Below are positions 7,042-13,986 of a stretch of 13,986 nucleotides of DNA, in pieces. The stretch is from an uncultured Lachnobacterium sp. (GTDB lineage Bacteria; Bacillota; Clostridia; Lachnospirales; Lachnospiraceae): assembly GCA_900548765.1 (NCBI GenBank), contig URLU01000040.1, forward strand, positions 1 through 13,986. Direction: 5' to 3'. The notes beneath the pieces were generated by a model. The model did no database searches. It was not told the DNA's origin and saw only the letters and a list, made by a program, of their open reading frames with translations. Within the stretch, counting starts at the first letter, position 1; every line of letters begins with the position of its first letter. The translations under genes were made by a program, and so were the position numbers.

Positions 7042-8184
7042 ATGACAAAGATTGACATTATTTCAGGATTCCTCGGAGCAGGAAAGACAACATTCATCAA
7101 GAAGATGATAGAGGAAGCTTTTAAGGGGGAACAGGTGGTTCTTATTGAAAATGAGTTCGGAGAGGTCGGAATCGACGGAGGATTTTTAAAGGATTCTGGA
7201 ATCCAGATTACAGAGATGAATTCAGGATGTATCTGCTGTTCACTGGTAGGAGATTTTGCAACAAACCTTAATGAGGTTATTACAAAATATCATCCAGACC
7301 GTATCTTAATCGAGCCATCAGGAGTCGGTAAGCTCTCTGATGTTATGAAGTCAGTCATCGATATTGAGAAGGAACAGGATGTAAAGCTTAACGCACTTGT
7401 AACTGTTGTAAATGCCTTAAAGGCAAGCAAGCAGATGAAGGCATTTGGAGAGTTTTTTAACAACCAGATTGAACATGCTACAACTGTTATCTTAAGCAGA
7501 AGCCAGAATGCAACACCAGAGCAGTTAGAGTTCTGTGTAAAGCAGATTCAGGCTCTTAACCCAAAGGCTGCAATTATCACTACAGACTGGAATTCAATTT
7601 CGGGAGAGAAGATTCTTGCTACAATGGAAGGTCAGGACAACCTTGAGATGAAGGTCCTTGCTGAGACTCACCATGCACAGGAAGAAGCTGAGCATGAACA
7701 TGAGCACCATCATCATGACCATGAGGAGCATGAGCACCACCATGACCATGAAGAGCATGAGCATGACCATGAAGAACATGAGCACCACCACGACCATGAA
7801 GAACATGAGCACAATCACGACCATGAAGAGCATGAGCACCATCACGAACATGACCATGGCGAGAATTGCACATGTGGCTGCCATGACCATGACCATCATC
7901 ACCACCATCATGCAGATGATATTTTCACAAGCTGGGGTAAGGAGACACCTCATAAGTTTGAAAAGGCTAAGCTTGAGGAAATATTGAAGGGCTTTGTTGA
8001 CAATGATGATATCCTGAGAGCCAAGGGAATGGTTGAGTCAGTAGATGGAACATGGATTTACTTTGACATGGTTCCGGGCGAGTATGAGATTCGTGAAGGT
8101 GAGCCTGATTACACAGGAAGATTAGTTGTAATCGGTACAAATATTCACGAGCATGAACTTGAGGAATTATTTGGAATCGTTTAG
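7042..8184 (+). CDS. CobW/COG0523-family GTP-dependent metallochaperone with long His-rich loop
   Basis: A 380-residue cytoplasmic P-loop protein. Walker A GFLGAGKTT is at 9-17. ENEFGEVGIDGG (36-47) and the family's metal-site CxCC (C63-I-C65-C66 in NSGCICCSL) follow, then IEPSGVGK, which holds the G3-like region. The CobW_C domain occupies about 295-380, ending in HEHELEELFGIV. Between the domains lies an insert with 38 His in 73 residues (218-290), interrupted by C276-T-C278-G-C280. COG0523 proteins deliver or insert Zn, Co or other metals using GTP; Zur-regulated members (YciC/ZagA, ZNG1) serve zinc starvation. The usual G4 NKxD motif is replaced by SRSQ (152-155). The start is ATG 7042 with AAGGAG (7027-7032) 9 nt upstream. 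It leads a two-gene unit behind a Fur-family-like operator. Metal identity is inferred; family membership is firm. Confidence 0.92.
   Translation: MTKIDIISGFLGAGKTTFIKKMIEEAFKGEQVVLIENEFGEVGIDGGFLKDSGIQITEMNSGCICCSLVGDFATNLNEVITKYHPDRILIEPSGVGKLSDVMKSVIDIEKEQDVKLNALVTVVNALKASKQMKAFGEFFNNQIEHATTVILSRSQNATPEQLEFCVKQIQALNPKAAIITTDWNSISGEKILATMEGQDNLEMKVLAETHHAQEEAEHEHEHHHHDHEEHEHHHDHEEHEHDHEEHEHHHDHEEHEHNHDHEEHEHHHEHDHGENCTCGCHDHDHHHHHHADDIFTSWGKETPHKFEKAKLEEILKGFVDNDDILRAKGMVESVDGTWIYFDMVPGEYEIREGEPDYTGRLVVIGTNIHEHELEELFGIV
7705..7857 (+). repeat. In-frame 27-bp tandem repeat encoding the His/Glu/Asp loop
   Basis: Five tandem units with consensus HHHDHEEHE (27 bp) start at 7705 (30 bp), 7735 (27), 7762 (21), 7783 (27) and 7810 (27). 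A degenerate sixth runs from 7837. All length changes are multiples of three, so the frame is kept. Units differ mostly by CAC/CAT and GAA/GAG changes and one His-to-Asn. Such an array can gain or lose units by slippage or unequal recombination. Confidence 0.9.
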
Positions 8185-8208
8185 TTTTGCACTTTGAAAG
8201 GAAACGAT

Positions 8209-9153
8209 ATGGCACAGGAGATACCAGTTTATTTGTTTACCGGATTTATGGATAGTGGTAAGACAACCCTTGTTGAGGAGACTCTCTATGAGAATGACTT
8301 CAGCGAGGGCGCTAAGGGGCTTCTCATTATGTGTGAGGATGGAGACAAGGAATATAACGAGGACAAGCTTAAGACAGTGAACTTTAAGCTTACAACAATT
8401 GATTCTGAGGAAGAGTTTACTTCAGAAAAATTAAATGAGCTGAATAAACAGTTTTTGCCTGAACAGGTATTTATCGAGTATAATGGCACATGGGGCATAG
8501 ACAGGATTCTTGAGGCCCAGCTTCCAAAGGACTGGGTGATTGTCCAGCACCTTACAACTGTTGATTCTACTACATTTGACCTCTATATGAACAATATGAG
8601 AGCTATGATGCAGGAGCAGGTCTTTGCCAGTGATGTTGTGATTTTTAACAGGACTGATGATGACACAGACAGGGGACATCTGAGGAGAACTATAAAAAAC
8701 ATCAATAGAAAAGCCCAGATTGTCTATGAGAGAAAAGATGGAACAATTGATGACAGACCAGAGGAACTGCCATTTGACATCAACGCAGATGTGATTGAAC
8801 TTTCTGATGCTGATTATGCTATCTGGTATATGGACGCAATGGAGAATTATAAGAAGTACGATGGCAAGAAGATTAAATTCCGTGCGCTTGTATACAATCC
8901 TGACAAGCTCAAAAAGGGCATTATGGTTCCGGGCAGATTTGCCATGACCTGTTGTATAGAGGATGTTCAGTTTATAGGCTTCAAGTGTAAATATGATGAT
9001 GAGGCATCTATACCACATAAGTCATGGATTGACATCACAGCACAGGTAAAGGTGGAGTTTGCCAGAGAATATAAGGGCAAGGGACCAGTGCTTTACCCTA
9101 TATCAATCGAGAAGGCAGAAAAGCCTGAGGATGAGCTGGTATACTTCTCATAA
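8209..9153 (+). CDS. CobW-like P-loop GTPase fused to a DUF1980/TIGR03943-like C-terminal domain
   Basis: The product is 314 residues from ATG 8209, preceded by AAAGGA (8198-8202) at about 6 nt; a TTG at 8194 is in frame but overlaps this ribosome binding site. The N-terminal part is a CobW-like P-loop: VYLFTGFMDSGKTTLVEE with Walker A 12-20 (K18), then FIEYNG in the G3 region and FNRTD in the G4 position. The CxCC metal motif of classic COG0523 proteins is missing. The C-terminal ~90 residues (from about DGKKIKFRALVYNP) carry GRFAMTCCIEDVQ with C248-C249. This resembles the C-terminal domain of YcgQ-type proteins (TIGR03943/DUF1980), encoded next to a permease in the Zur regulon of Bacillus. 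The gene starts 24 nt after the His-rich GTPase gene and shares its promoter. A role in zinc handling with that partner is inference. The DUF1980 link rests on motif recognition only. Confidence 0.8.
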   Translation: MAQEIPVYLFTGFMDSGKTTLVEETLYENDFSEGAKGLLIMCEDGDKEYNEDKLKTVNFKLTTIDSEEEFTSEKLNELNKQFLPEQVFIEYNGTWGIDRILEAQLPKDWVIVQHLTTVDSTTFDLYMNNMRAMMQEQVFASDVVIFNRTDDDTDRGHLRRTIKNINRKAQIVYERKDGTIDDRPEELPFDINADVIELSDADYAIWYMDAMENYKKYDGKKIKFRALVYNPDKLKKGIMVPGRFAMTCCIEDVQFIGFKCKYDDEASIPHKSWIDITAQVKVEFAREYKGKGPVLYPISIEKAEKPEDELVYFS

Positions 9154-9210
9154 ATTATTGTTATAGAATATCACATTTGAGATATTGATAAATTATATCA
9201 ATTCATATAC

Positions 9211-9240
9211 AATAAAGAGACGTGGAAACGTCTCTTTATT
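9211..9240 (+). terminator. Rho-independent terminator after the GTPase pair
   Basis: A perfect 13-bp stem, AATAAAGAGACGT (9211-9223) with ACGTCTCTTTATT (9228-9240), has a GGAA loop and is followed by ATTTTAAAAT. It ends the GTPase operon 57 nt after its last stop and isolates it from nfnA. The A/T ends of the stem form the T-tract. Confidence 0.85.
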
Positions 9241-9246
9241 ATTTTA

Positions 9247-9269
9247 AAATGTTAAATTGTTTAACATTT
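9247..9269. promoter_or_regulatory. Palindromic operator candidate upstream of nfnAB
   Basis: AAATGTTAAA (9247-9256) and TTTAACATTT (9260-9269) form a perfect 10-3-10 inverted repeat whose right end overlaps the -35 hexamer. The TGTTAA/TTAACA half-sites are those of the redox sensor Rex in Clostridia (TTGTTAA-N4-TTAACAA). However, the spacing here is one base longer and the outer base is A/T where T/A is expected. It could be a Rex variant or the site of another repressor. Confidence 0.5.
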
Positions 9270-9295
9270 GCCAGACTAAATATTAATAATATAAA
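9268..9295 (+). promoter_or_regulatory. Promoter of nfnAB
   Basis: TTGCCA (9268-9273) and TATAAA (9290-9295) have a 16-bp spacer in AT-rich DNA. The start would be near 9302, giving a leader of about 50 nt that ends in AGGAGG before nfnA. Confidence 0.55.
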
Positions 9296-9353
9296 GAATA
9301 ATTTATAAGAGAAGTGAAACAAAAGGGATTAGAAAACACTAGGAGGAAGCAAT

Positions 9354-10244
9354 ATGTATCCAATCGTGCGTAGAGAGCAGCTGGCAGATAACATTATTTT
9401 AATGGATATCAAAGCACCGAGAGTTGCAAGAGAATGCCTGCCAGGACAGTTTATTATTGCAAAAACAGATGAGGTAGGAGAGAGAATTCCACTTACAATC
9501 TGTGATTATGACAGAGAAAAGGAAACAGTTACAATTGTTGTTCAGACAATCGGAGCTGGTACAGAGCGTATGATGGCTCTCAAAGAAGGCGATGCCTTAG
9601 AAGACTTCGTAGGACCGCTTGGTTGTCCATCAGAGCTTTGCGAAGAGAAAAATCTCGAAGAGACAAAGAAGAAAAAAATCGTATTTATTGCTGGTGGACT
9701 TGGTACTGCACCTGTATATCCACAGGTTAAATGGCTTCATGAGCATGGCGTAGACTGTGATGTAATCATGGGATTTAGAAATAAAGACATTCTCTTCTAC
9801 GAGGATGAGATGAAGGCTGTTGCCACAAATGTATATGTATGTACAGATGATGGCTCATATGCATTCCATGGAAATGGAAGCCAGTGCCTGGAGTCTCTTG
9901 TAAATGAAGGAAAATCATATGATCAGTGCGTCGCAATAGGACCGATGATTATGATGAAATTCACATGTCTTCTCACAAAGAAGCTTGGCATCCCTACAAT
10001 CGTTTCAATGAACCCTATCATGGTTGATGGAACTGGTATGTGCGGAGCCTGCCGTCTTGTTGTTGGAGATCAGGTTAAGTTTGCCTGCGTAGATGGCCCA
10101 GAGTTTGATGGACATCTGGTAGATTTTGACCAGGCTATGAAGAGACAACAGCAGTACAAGACAGAAGAAGGACGTGCAAAACTTGCATACGAAGAAGGCG
10201 CTACTCATCATGGTGGCTGCGGACATTGCGGAGGTGACAAATAA
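9354..10244 (+). CDS. nfnA: NfnA: small (FAD, [2Fe-2S], NAD(H)) subunit of NADH-dependent ferredoxin:NADP+ oxidoreductase
   Basis: A 296-residue flavoprotein of the ferredoxin-reductase / dihydroorotate dehydrogenase electron-transfer family. RIPLTICD (about 44-51) is the FAD-binding RxPLT-type motif. AGGLGTAPVYPQ (about 115-126) is the NAD(H) phosphate-binding loop. VDGTGMCGACR with D225, C230 and C233, plus C245 in FACVDGP, gives the Asp/Cys3 ligand set for the [2Fe-2S] cluster known in NfnA. With NfnB it couples NADH and reduced ferredoxin oxidation to NADP+ reduction by flavin-based electron bifurcation or confurcation. An alternative name in databases is sulfide dehydrogenase subunit SudB. 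The C-terminus ends in a short tail with H285-H286, C289, H291 and C292, which could bind a metal. The start is ATG 9354 with AGGAGG (9341-9346) 7 nt upstream. Its stop overlaps the nfnB start. Confidence 0.9.
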   Translation: MYPIVRREQLADNIILMDIKAPRVARECLPGQFIIAKTDEVGERIPLTICDYDREKETVTIVVQTIGAGTERMMALKEGDALEDFVGPLGCPSELCEEKNLEETKKKKIVFIAGGLGTAPVYPQVKWLHEHGVDCDVIMGFRNKDILFYEDEMKAVATNVYVCTDDGSYAFHGNGSQCLESLVNEGKSYDQCVAIGPMIMMKFTCLLTKKLGIPTIVSMNPIMVDGTGMCGACRLVVGDQVKFACVDGPEFDGHLVDFDQAMKRQQQYKTEEGRAKLAYEEGATHHGGCGHCGGDK

Positions 10245-11635
10245 TGGCACAGGATGTATTAGTTAGAGTACCTGTTCGTGAGCAGGAGCCGAAGGTTCGT
10301 GCTACAAATTTCGAAGAGGTTTGTTATGGATATAATGAGGAGGAAGCTGTTTCAGAGGCGGCAAGATGCCTCAACTGTAAAAATGCACAGTGTGTAAAGG
10401 GCTGCCCTGTATCAATCAATATTCCAGCATTTATCGAGCAGGTTAAAAATGAAAATTTTGAGGCAGCTTATCAGATTATTTCTGAGTCATCAGCCCTGCC
10501 AGCGGTCTGCGGACGTGTATGTCCACAGGAGAGTCAGTGTGAGGGAAAATGTATCAGAGGCTTCAAGGGAGATCCGATTTCTATTGGTAAGCTTGAGAGA
10601 TTCGTTGCTGACTGGGCAAGAGAAAATGGAATCAAGCCAAAGGGTGCTGCAGAGAAAAATGGTAAGAAGGTAGCTGTAATTGGTTCGGGTCCTGCTGGAC
10701 TTACATGTGCAGGAGACCTGGCAAAGCTTGGTTATGATGTGACAATTTTTGAAGCACTTCATGCTGCCGGTGGAGTATTAAGCTATGGTATTCCAGAGTT
10801 CAGACTTCCAAAGGACAAGGTGGTTAAGGCTGAGGTTGAAAATGTCAAGTCTCTCGGTGTAAAGATTGAGACAAATGTAGTAATCGGAAAATCTGTAAAG
10901 ATTGATGAGCTTATGGAAGAAGAGGACTTTGATGCTGTATTCATCGGTTCAGGTGCCGGACTTCCAAGATTTATGAATATCCCGGGAGAGCAGGCTAATG
11001 GTGTGTTCTCTGCAAATGAGTTTCTTACAAGAAACAACCTCATGAAGGCCTTCAAGGAAGGCTATGAGACACCCATCTCAAGAGGCAGGAAGGTTGTAGT
11101 TGTCGGCGGTGGAAACGTAGCAATGGACGCTGCCAGAACAGCCTTAAGACTTGGTGCTGAGACACATATCGTATATCGTCGTGGAGAGGAAGAGCTTCCA
11201 GCCCGTAAGGAAGAAGTACATCATGCAAAGGAAGAGGGAATCATCTTTGATTTACTCCAGAACCCAACAGAAATTCTTGTAGATGAGAATGGATGGGTTA
11301 GGGGTATCAAGCTTGTCAAGATGGAGCTTGGAGAGCCGGATGAGTCTGGACGTAGAAGTCCTGTAGAGATTCCAGGTTCTGAGTATGAGATAGAGTGTGA
11401 CACAGTAATCATGTCACTTGGTACATCTCCAAATCCACTTATTTCCTCTACAACAGAGGGACTTGAGACCAACAGAAGAAAATGTATCGTGGCTCAGGAA
11501 GACACTGGTGCAACCTCTAAAGAGGGTGTATACGCCGGTGGAGATGCTGTTACAGGAGCTGCTACAGTTATCCTTGCTATGGGTGCTGGAAAGGCTGCTG
11601 CAAAGGGAATTCATGAGTTCCTTTCAAAACAGTAA
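10244..11635 (+). CDS. nfnB: NfnB: large (FAD, two [4Fe-4S], NADP(H)) subunit, GltA-like
   Basis: A 463-residue protein of the GltD/NfnB family, often annotated 'glutamate synthase (NADPH), homotetrameric, gltA'. The N-terminal Fer4_20 domain has two cysteine clusters: C42, C45, C50, C54 (CLNCKNAQCVKGCP) and C89, C93, C99, C103. These support two [4Fe-4S] centres. The FAD Rossmann motif GSGPAG is at 147-152, and the NADPH motif VGGGNVAMDAAR is at about 287-298. The C-terminal FAD motif is YAGGDAVTGAATVILAMGAGKAAA. Its ATG overlaps the nfnA stop by one base (TAATG), so translation is coupled and subunits are made in equal amounts. In this pairing the protein is the NADP+-reducing, bifurcating-FAD subunit, not a glutamate synthase subunit, because no glutamate synthase large subunit is adjacent and the NfnA partner is. 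Confidence 0.9.
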   Translation: MAQDVLVRVPVREQEPKVRATNFEEVCYGYNEEEAVSEAARCLNCKNAQCVKGCPVSINIPAFIEQVKNENFEAAYQIISESSALPAVCGRVCPQESQCEGKCIRGFKGDPISIGKLERFVADWARENGIKPKGAAEKNGKKVAVIGSGPAGLTCAGDLAKLGYDVTIFEALHAAGGVLSYGIPEFRLPKDKVVKAEVENVKSLGVKIETNVVIGKSVKIDELMEEEDFDAVFIGSGAGLPRFMNIPGEQANGVFSANEFLTRNNLMKAFKEGYETPISRGRKVVVVGGGNVAMDAARTALRLGAETHIVYRRGEEELPARKEEVHHAKEEGIIFDLLQNPTEILVDENGWVRGIKLVKMELGEPDESGRRSPVEIPGSEYEIECDTVIMSLGTSPNPLISSTTEGLETNRRKCIVAQEDTGATSKEGVYAGGDAVTGAATVILAMGAGKAAAKGIHEFLSKQ

Positions 11636-11694
11636 ATTAAATTCGTTAATCAGGACATAATAATCTAAGATTTTGTGATAGAGGTGTGGTTGTT

Positions 11695-13986
11695 ATGTCT
11701 GATAATGAAAAAACACAATGTGAATATGGTCTTTCCGATGCAGAGGTGGAGGAAAGAATCGCTGCTCATGCAGATAATTGCAAGGTTGAATCGTCAACAC
11801 AAAGTATTTCAGATATTGTGAAATCAAATGTGCTGACCTATTTCAACCTTGTTTTTCTTATACTTGCAATTCTTTTAGGGATAGTCAGGGCGTGGAGTGA
11901 TATGCTCTTTATACCGGTAATAGCTGCAAATACCTGTATAGGAATAGTGCAGGAAATCCATTCTAAAAAAGTCCTGGATAGGCTATCAATTGTCAGTGCG
12001 CCAAAGATAAAAACACTTAGAAATGGAAAAATACAAATACTTTCATCAGAAGAACTGGTCAGGGATGACATATGCATTTTTGAAGCGGGCAGCCAGATAC
12101 CGGCGGATGCGGTGGTGTTAGAAGGAAATGCCAGCTTAAATGAAGCCCTTATTACAGGAGAAGCAGATGAGGTCGCAAAGGAAGCAGGGGATGAATTGCT
12201 TTCAGGCAGCTATGTGGTATCAGGCAGTCTGAAAGCAAAACTTGAAAAGGTAGGGGCGGAAGCCTTTGCCTCAAAGCTTACTATAGAAGCCACCAGAACC
12301 CATAAGAAAGAGCAGTCGGAAATGATCCGCTCTCTTAATAAGCTTATAATAATGATTGGAATTACAATTATACCTATAGGAATAATGATATTTGTCCAGT
12401 CTTTTGTCAATATGGGCAGGAATTTAAAGGACAGTATAACGGGAATGGCAGCTGCTGTTATCGGAATGATACCTGAGGGGCTGTATCTGCTGTCAAGCCT
12501 TGCATTGGCAGTGAGCACAATAAGGCTTGCGGCTGATAAGGTGCTGGTGCATGATATGAAGTGTATTGAGACGCTGGCAAGGGTGGATGTCCTGTGCGTT
12601 GATAAGACTGGAACCATCACTGAGCCTGAGATGGAGGTGTGCGGATATATTGTATACGATGGTGAAACAAATATTATAGAACAAGAAGAATTTGCTTTGC
12701 CCCCAAATGCCGCAGGCAAAAATGGAACAGACGTAAATGAAATAGATGAAAGCAGTGCAGAAAAATGCAATATGATAAAAAGTTTATTAGAAAATTATAT
12801 ATTATGCATGCATGATGATAATGCAACAATGAAAGCACTAAAAAGGTTTGTAGAGAATTCATGTCAGACAGCACAATCAGATATGGCGGAGAATACACAA
12901 GCTCACATACAAAAAAATACAAATGAAATAAGTGGCATACAGCCCTTTTCTCCGGAAAAGAAATACTCAAAAGCCACGATAAATGGTGAGACCTGCTATC
13001 TGGGCGCTCCAGACATAGTAATGGCAGAAGCATATTCCAAAATAGAAAGGGACGTGACAGCTTATACAGAGCAGGGTCGCAGAACGCTTGTATTTGCAAA
13101 GGAAAATCATATGCCACTTATACTAATCGCACTGTCAAATCCAATTAGAAAGGGTGCAGGGGAAATATTCGATTACTTTAATGATAACGATGTGGCAGTA
13201 AAGGTTATATCAGGAGACAATCCGGAAATGGTGTCAAGAATTGCCAAAGCTGCTAATATCAAGGATGCGGATAAATATACCGACACCTCTGATTTAGAGA
13301 CCCCAGAGGATTACAAAAACGCGGTCAGCCAGTATACAGTCTTTGGACGGGTCAGACCCGAGCAGAAAAGACAGCTTGTGAGCGCCCTTAAAAATGAAGG
13401 GCATATAGTTGCCATGACAGGGGATGGGGTAAATGATGTGCTTGCCCTAAAGGATGCTGACTGTGGCATAGCCATGGCTTCAGGCAGTGATGCGGCCTGC
13501 CATGTTTCCCAGCTTGTGCTTATGGACTCGGATTTTTCAAAAATGAAACATGTAATTGATGAGGGCAGAAGAGTGGTAAATAATATCGAGAGGTCGGCAT
13601 CACTTTTTCTGGTCAAAAATATATTTTCCATGCTCCTGGCTGTGTTTTGTGTGATTTTTATTGTGGAATATCCGTTAAAACCGGTTCAGGTGTCGATTAT
13701 AAGCATGTACACAATAGGAATCCCAGCTTTTATACTGGCACTTGAGCCAAATAACAATCCTATAAGAGGCAGTTTCCTGAAAAAAATCCTTAAAAGGTCA
13801 CTGCCTGTTGGTATTGGCGGGTTTATGGCAGTCAGTGGGCTGATAATATTAGGTGGTTTTGCCGGATTAAGTGCAGACAGGCTTTCAAGGCTATGTCTGA
13901 TTCTGGTATCGCTGATAGGCTTTGAAGCCTTGTACAGGGCTATGAAGACTGAGACAAAAATAAAGCAAGGCTATATCATTATGCTG
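11695..13986 (+). CDS. P-type cation-transporting ATPase, CtpE-like (3' end outside window)
   Basis: An open frame of 764 codons runs from ATG 11695 to the last base with no stop. GAGGTG (11681-11686) is 8 nt upstream. Motifs are those of HAD-type P-ATPases: actuator TGEAD (154-158), M4 motif MIPEGL (P260, E261), phosphorylation site D303 in VDKTGTIT, and the hinge TGDGVND (D577, N580, D581). Hydrophobic segments lie at about 50-85, 220-245 and 250-275, and several follow residue 640. TGEAD in place of TGES, the short N-terminus and the MIPEGL context resemble the CtpE group, in which Mycobacterium CtpE imports Ca2+; MgtA/Ca-ATPase-like transport is an alternative. The nucleotide-binding domain has a long Asn/Gln/Glu-rich stretch at about 325-420. 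Codon use has many ATA and AGG codons, unlike nfnAB. No terminator separates it from nfnB, so read-through is possible. Confidence 0.88.
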   Translation, partial: MSDNEKTQCEYGLSDAEVEERIAAHADNCKVESSTQSISDIVKSNVLTYFNLVFLILAILLGIVRAWSDMLFIPVIAANTCIGIVQEIHSKKVLDRLSIVSAPKIKTLRNGKIQILSSEELVRDDICIFEAGSQIPADAVVLEGNASLNEALITGEADEVAKEAGDELLSGSYVVSGSLKAKLEKVGAEAFASKLTIEATRTHKKEQSEMIRSLNKLIIMIGITIIPIGIMIFVQSFVNMGRNLKDSITGMAAAVIGMIPEGLYLLSSLALAVSTIRLAADKVLVHDMKCIETLARVDVLCVDKTGTITEPEMEVCGYIVYDGETNIIEQEEFALPPNAAGKNGTDVNEIDESSAEKCNMIKSLLENYILCMHDDNATMKALKRFVENSCQTAQSDMAENTQAHIQKNTNEISGIQPFSPEKKYSKATINGETCYLGAPDIVMAEAYSKIERDVTAYTEQGRRTLVFAKENHMPLILIALSNPIRKGAGEIFDYFNDNDVAVKVISGDNPEMVSRIAKAANIKDADKYTDTSDLETPEDYKNAVSQYTVFGRVRPEQKRQLVSALKNEGHIVAMTGDGVNDVLALKDADCGIAMASGSDAACHVSQLVLMDSDFSKMKHVIDEGRRVVNNIERSASLFLVKNIFSMLLAVFCVIFIVEYPLKPVQVSIISMYTIGIPAFILALEPNNNPIRGSFLKKILKRSLPVGIGGFMAVSGLIILGGFAGLSADRLSRLCLILVSLIGFEALYRAMKTETKIKQGYIIML

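Noticed and set aside
7594..7953. Open frames on the opposite strand (and a + frame 7658-7987) across the His-rich region with Met/Val/His repeats
   Set aside because: They are mirror images of the CAT/CAC-GAG repeat coding for the His loop. They lack ribosome binding sites and domain content.
8194..9153. TTG 8194 as the start of the second GTPase
   Set aside because: The first five codons would lie over the AAAGGA ribosome binding site. ATG 8209 has correct spacing and begins right before the Walker A strand.
12210..13631. Several minus-strand open frames of 60-190 codons in the 3' region
   Set aside because: The + strand has one continuous 764-codon P-type ATPase frame with all catalytic motifs. 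The minus frames are low-complexity shadows.

Overview
The window looks like a chromosomal segment from a low-to-moderate GC anaerobic Firmicute, most likely a gut or rumen Lachnospiraceae member (Roseburia / Eubacterium rectale / Butyrivibrio type). This is inferred from gene content (alaS, a 58-aa S21, an electron-bifurcating NfnAB pair), strong AGGAGG-type ribosome binding sites, AT-rich intergenic DNA and a decayed Rpn-family fragment of a type common in that family. All genes read on the + strand.

Positions 1-1343 hold the end of a YbjQ-like gene, a truncated Rpn/PD-(D/E)XK remnant, and a complete metallo-beta-lactamase-fold hydrolase. At 1404-4311 a strong promoter drives a 52-aa single-span membrane protein and alanyl-tRNA synthetase (alaS). 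At 4336-4659 rpsU (ribosomal protein S21) is a self-contained unit with its own promoter, a structured leader around its ribosome binding site, and a strong terminator. At 4757-6487 lies a half-size ABC exporter.

The 554-bp gap 6488-7041 is the only long non-coding stretch. It holds a GC-rich, 165-bp, nearly perfect palindromic element (6737-6901). After this comes a promoter whose -35 box is overlapped by a 19-bp operator with the 7-1-7 layout of Fur-family (Fur/Zur/PerR) boxes. That promoter leads into two adjacent P-loop proteins. The first is a CobW-type (COG0523) metallochaperone GTPase with a CxCC motif and a loop carrying 38 His in 73 residues. The second is a smaller CobW-like GTPase fused to a C-terminal domain resembling DUF1980/TIGR03943 (YcgQ). 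Together these suggest a metal-responsive, probably zinc, allocation module, and this is the most interesting part of the window.

A 13-bp-stem terminator ends that unit. A second palindrome (10-3-10) then overlaps the -35 box of the nfnA-nfnB operon, which encodes NADH-dependent reduced ferredoxin:NADP+ oxidoreductase. The window ends inside a CtpE-like P-type cation ATPase (764 codons, open at the right edge).
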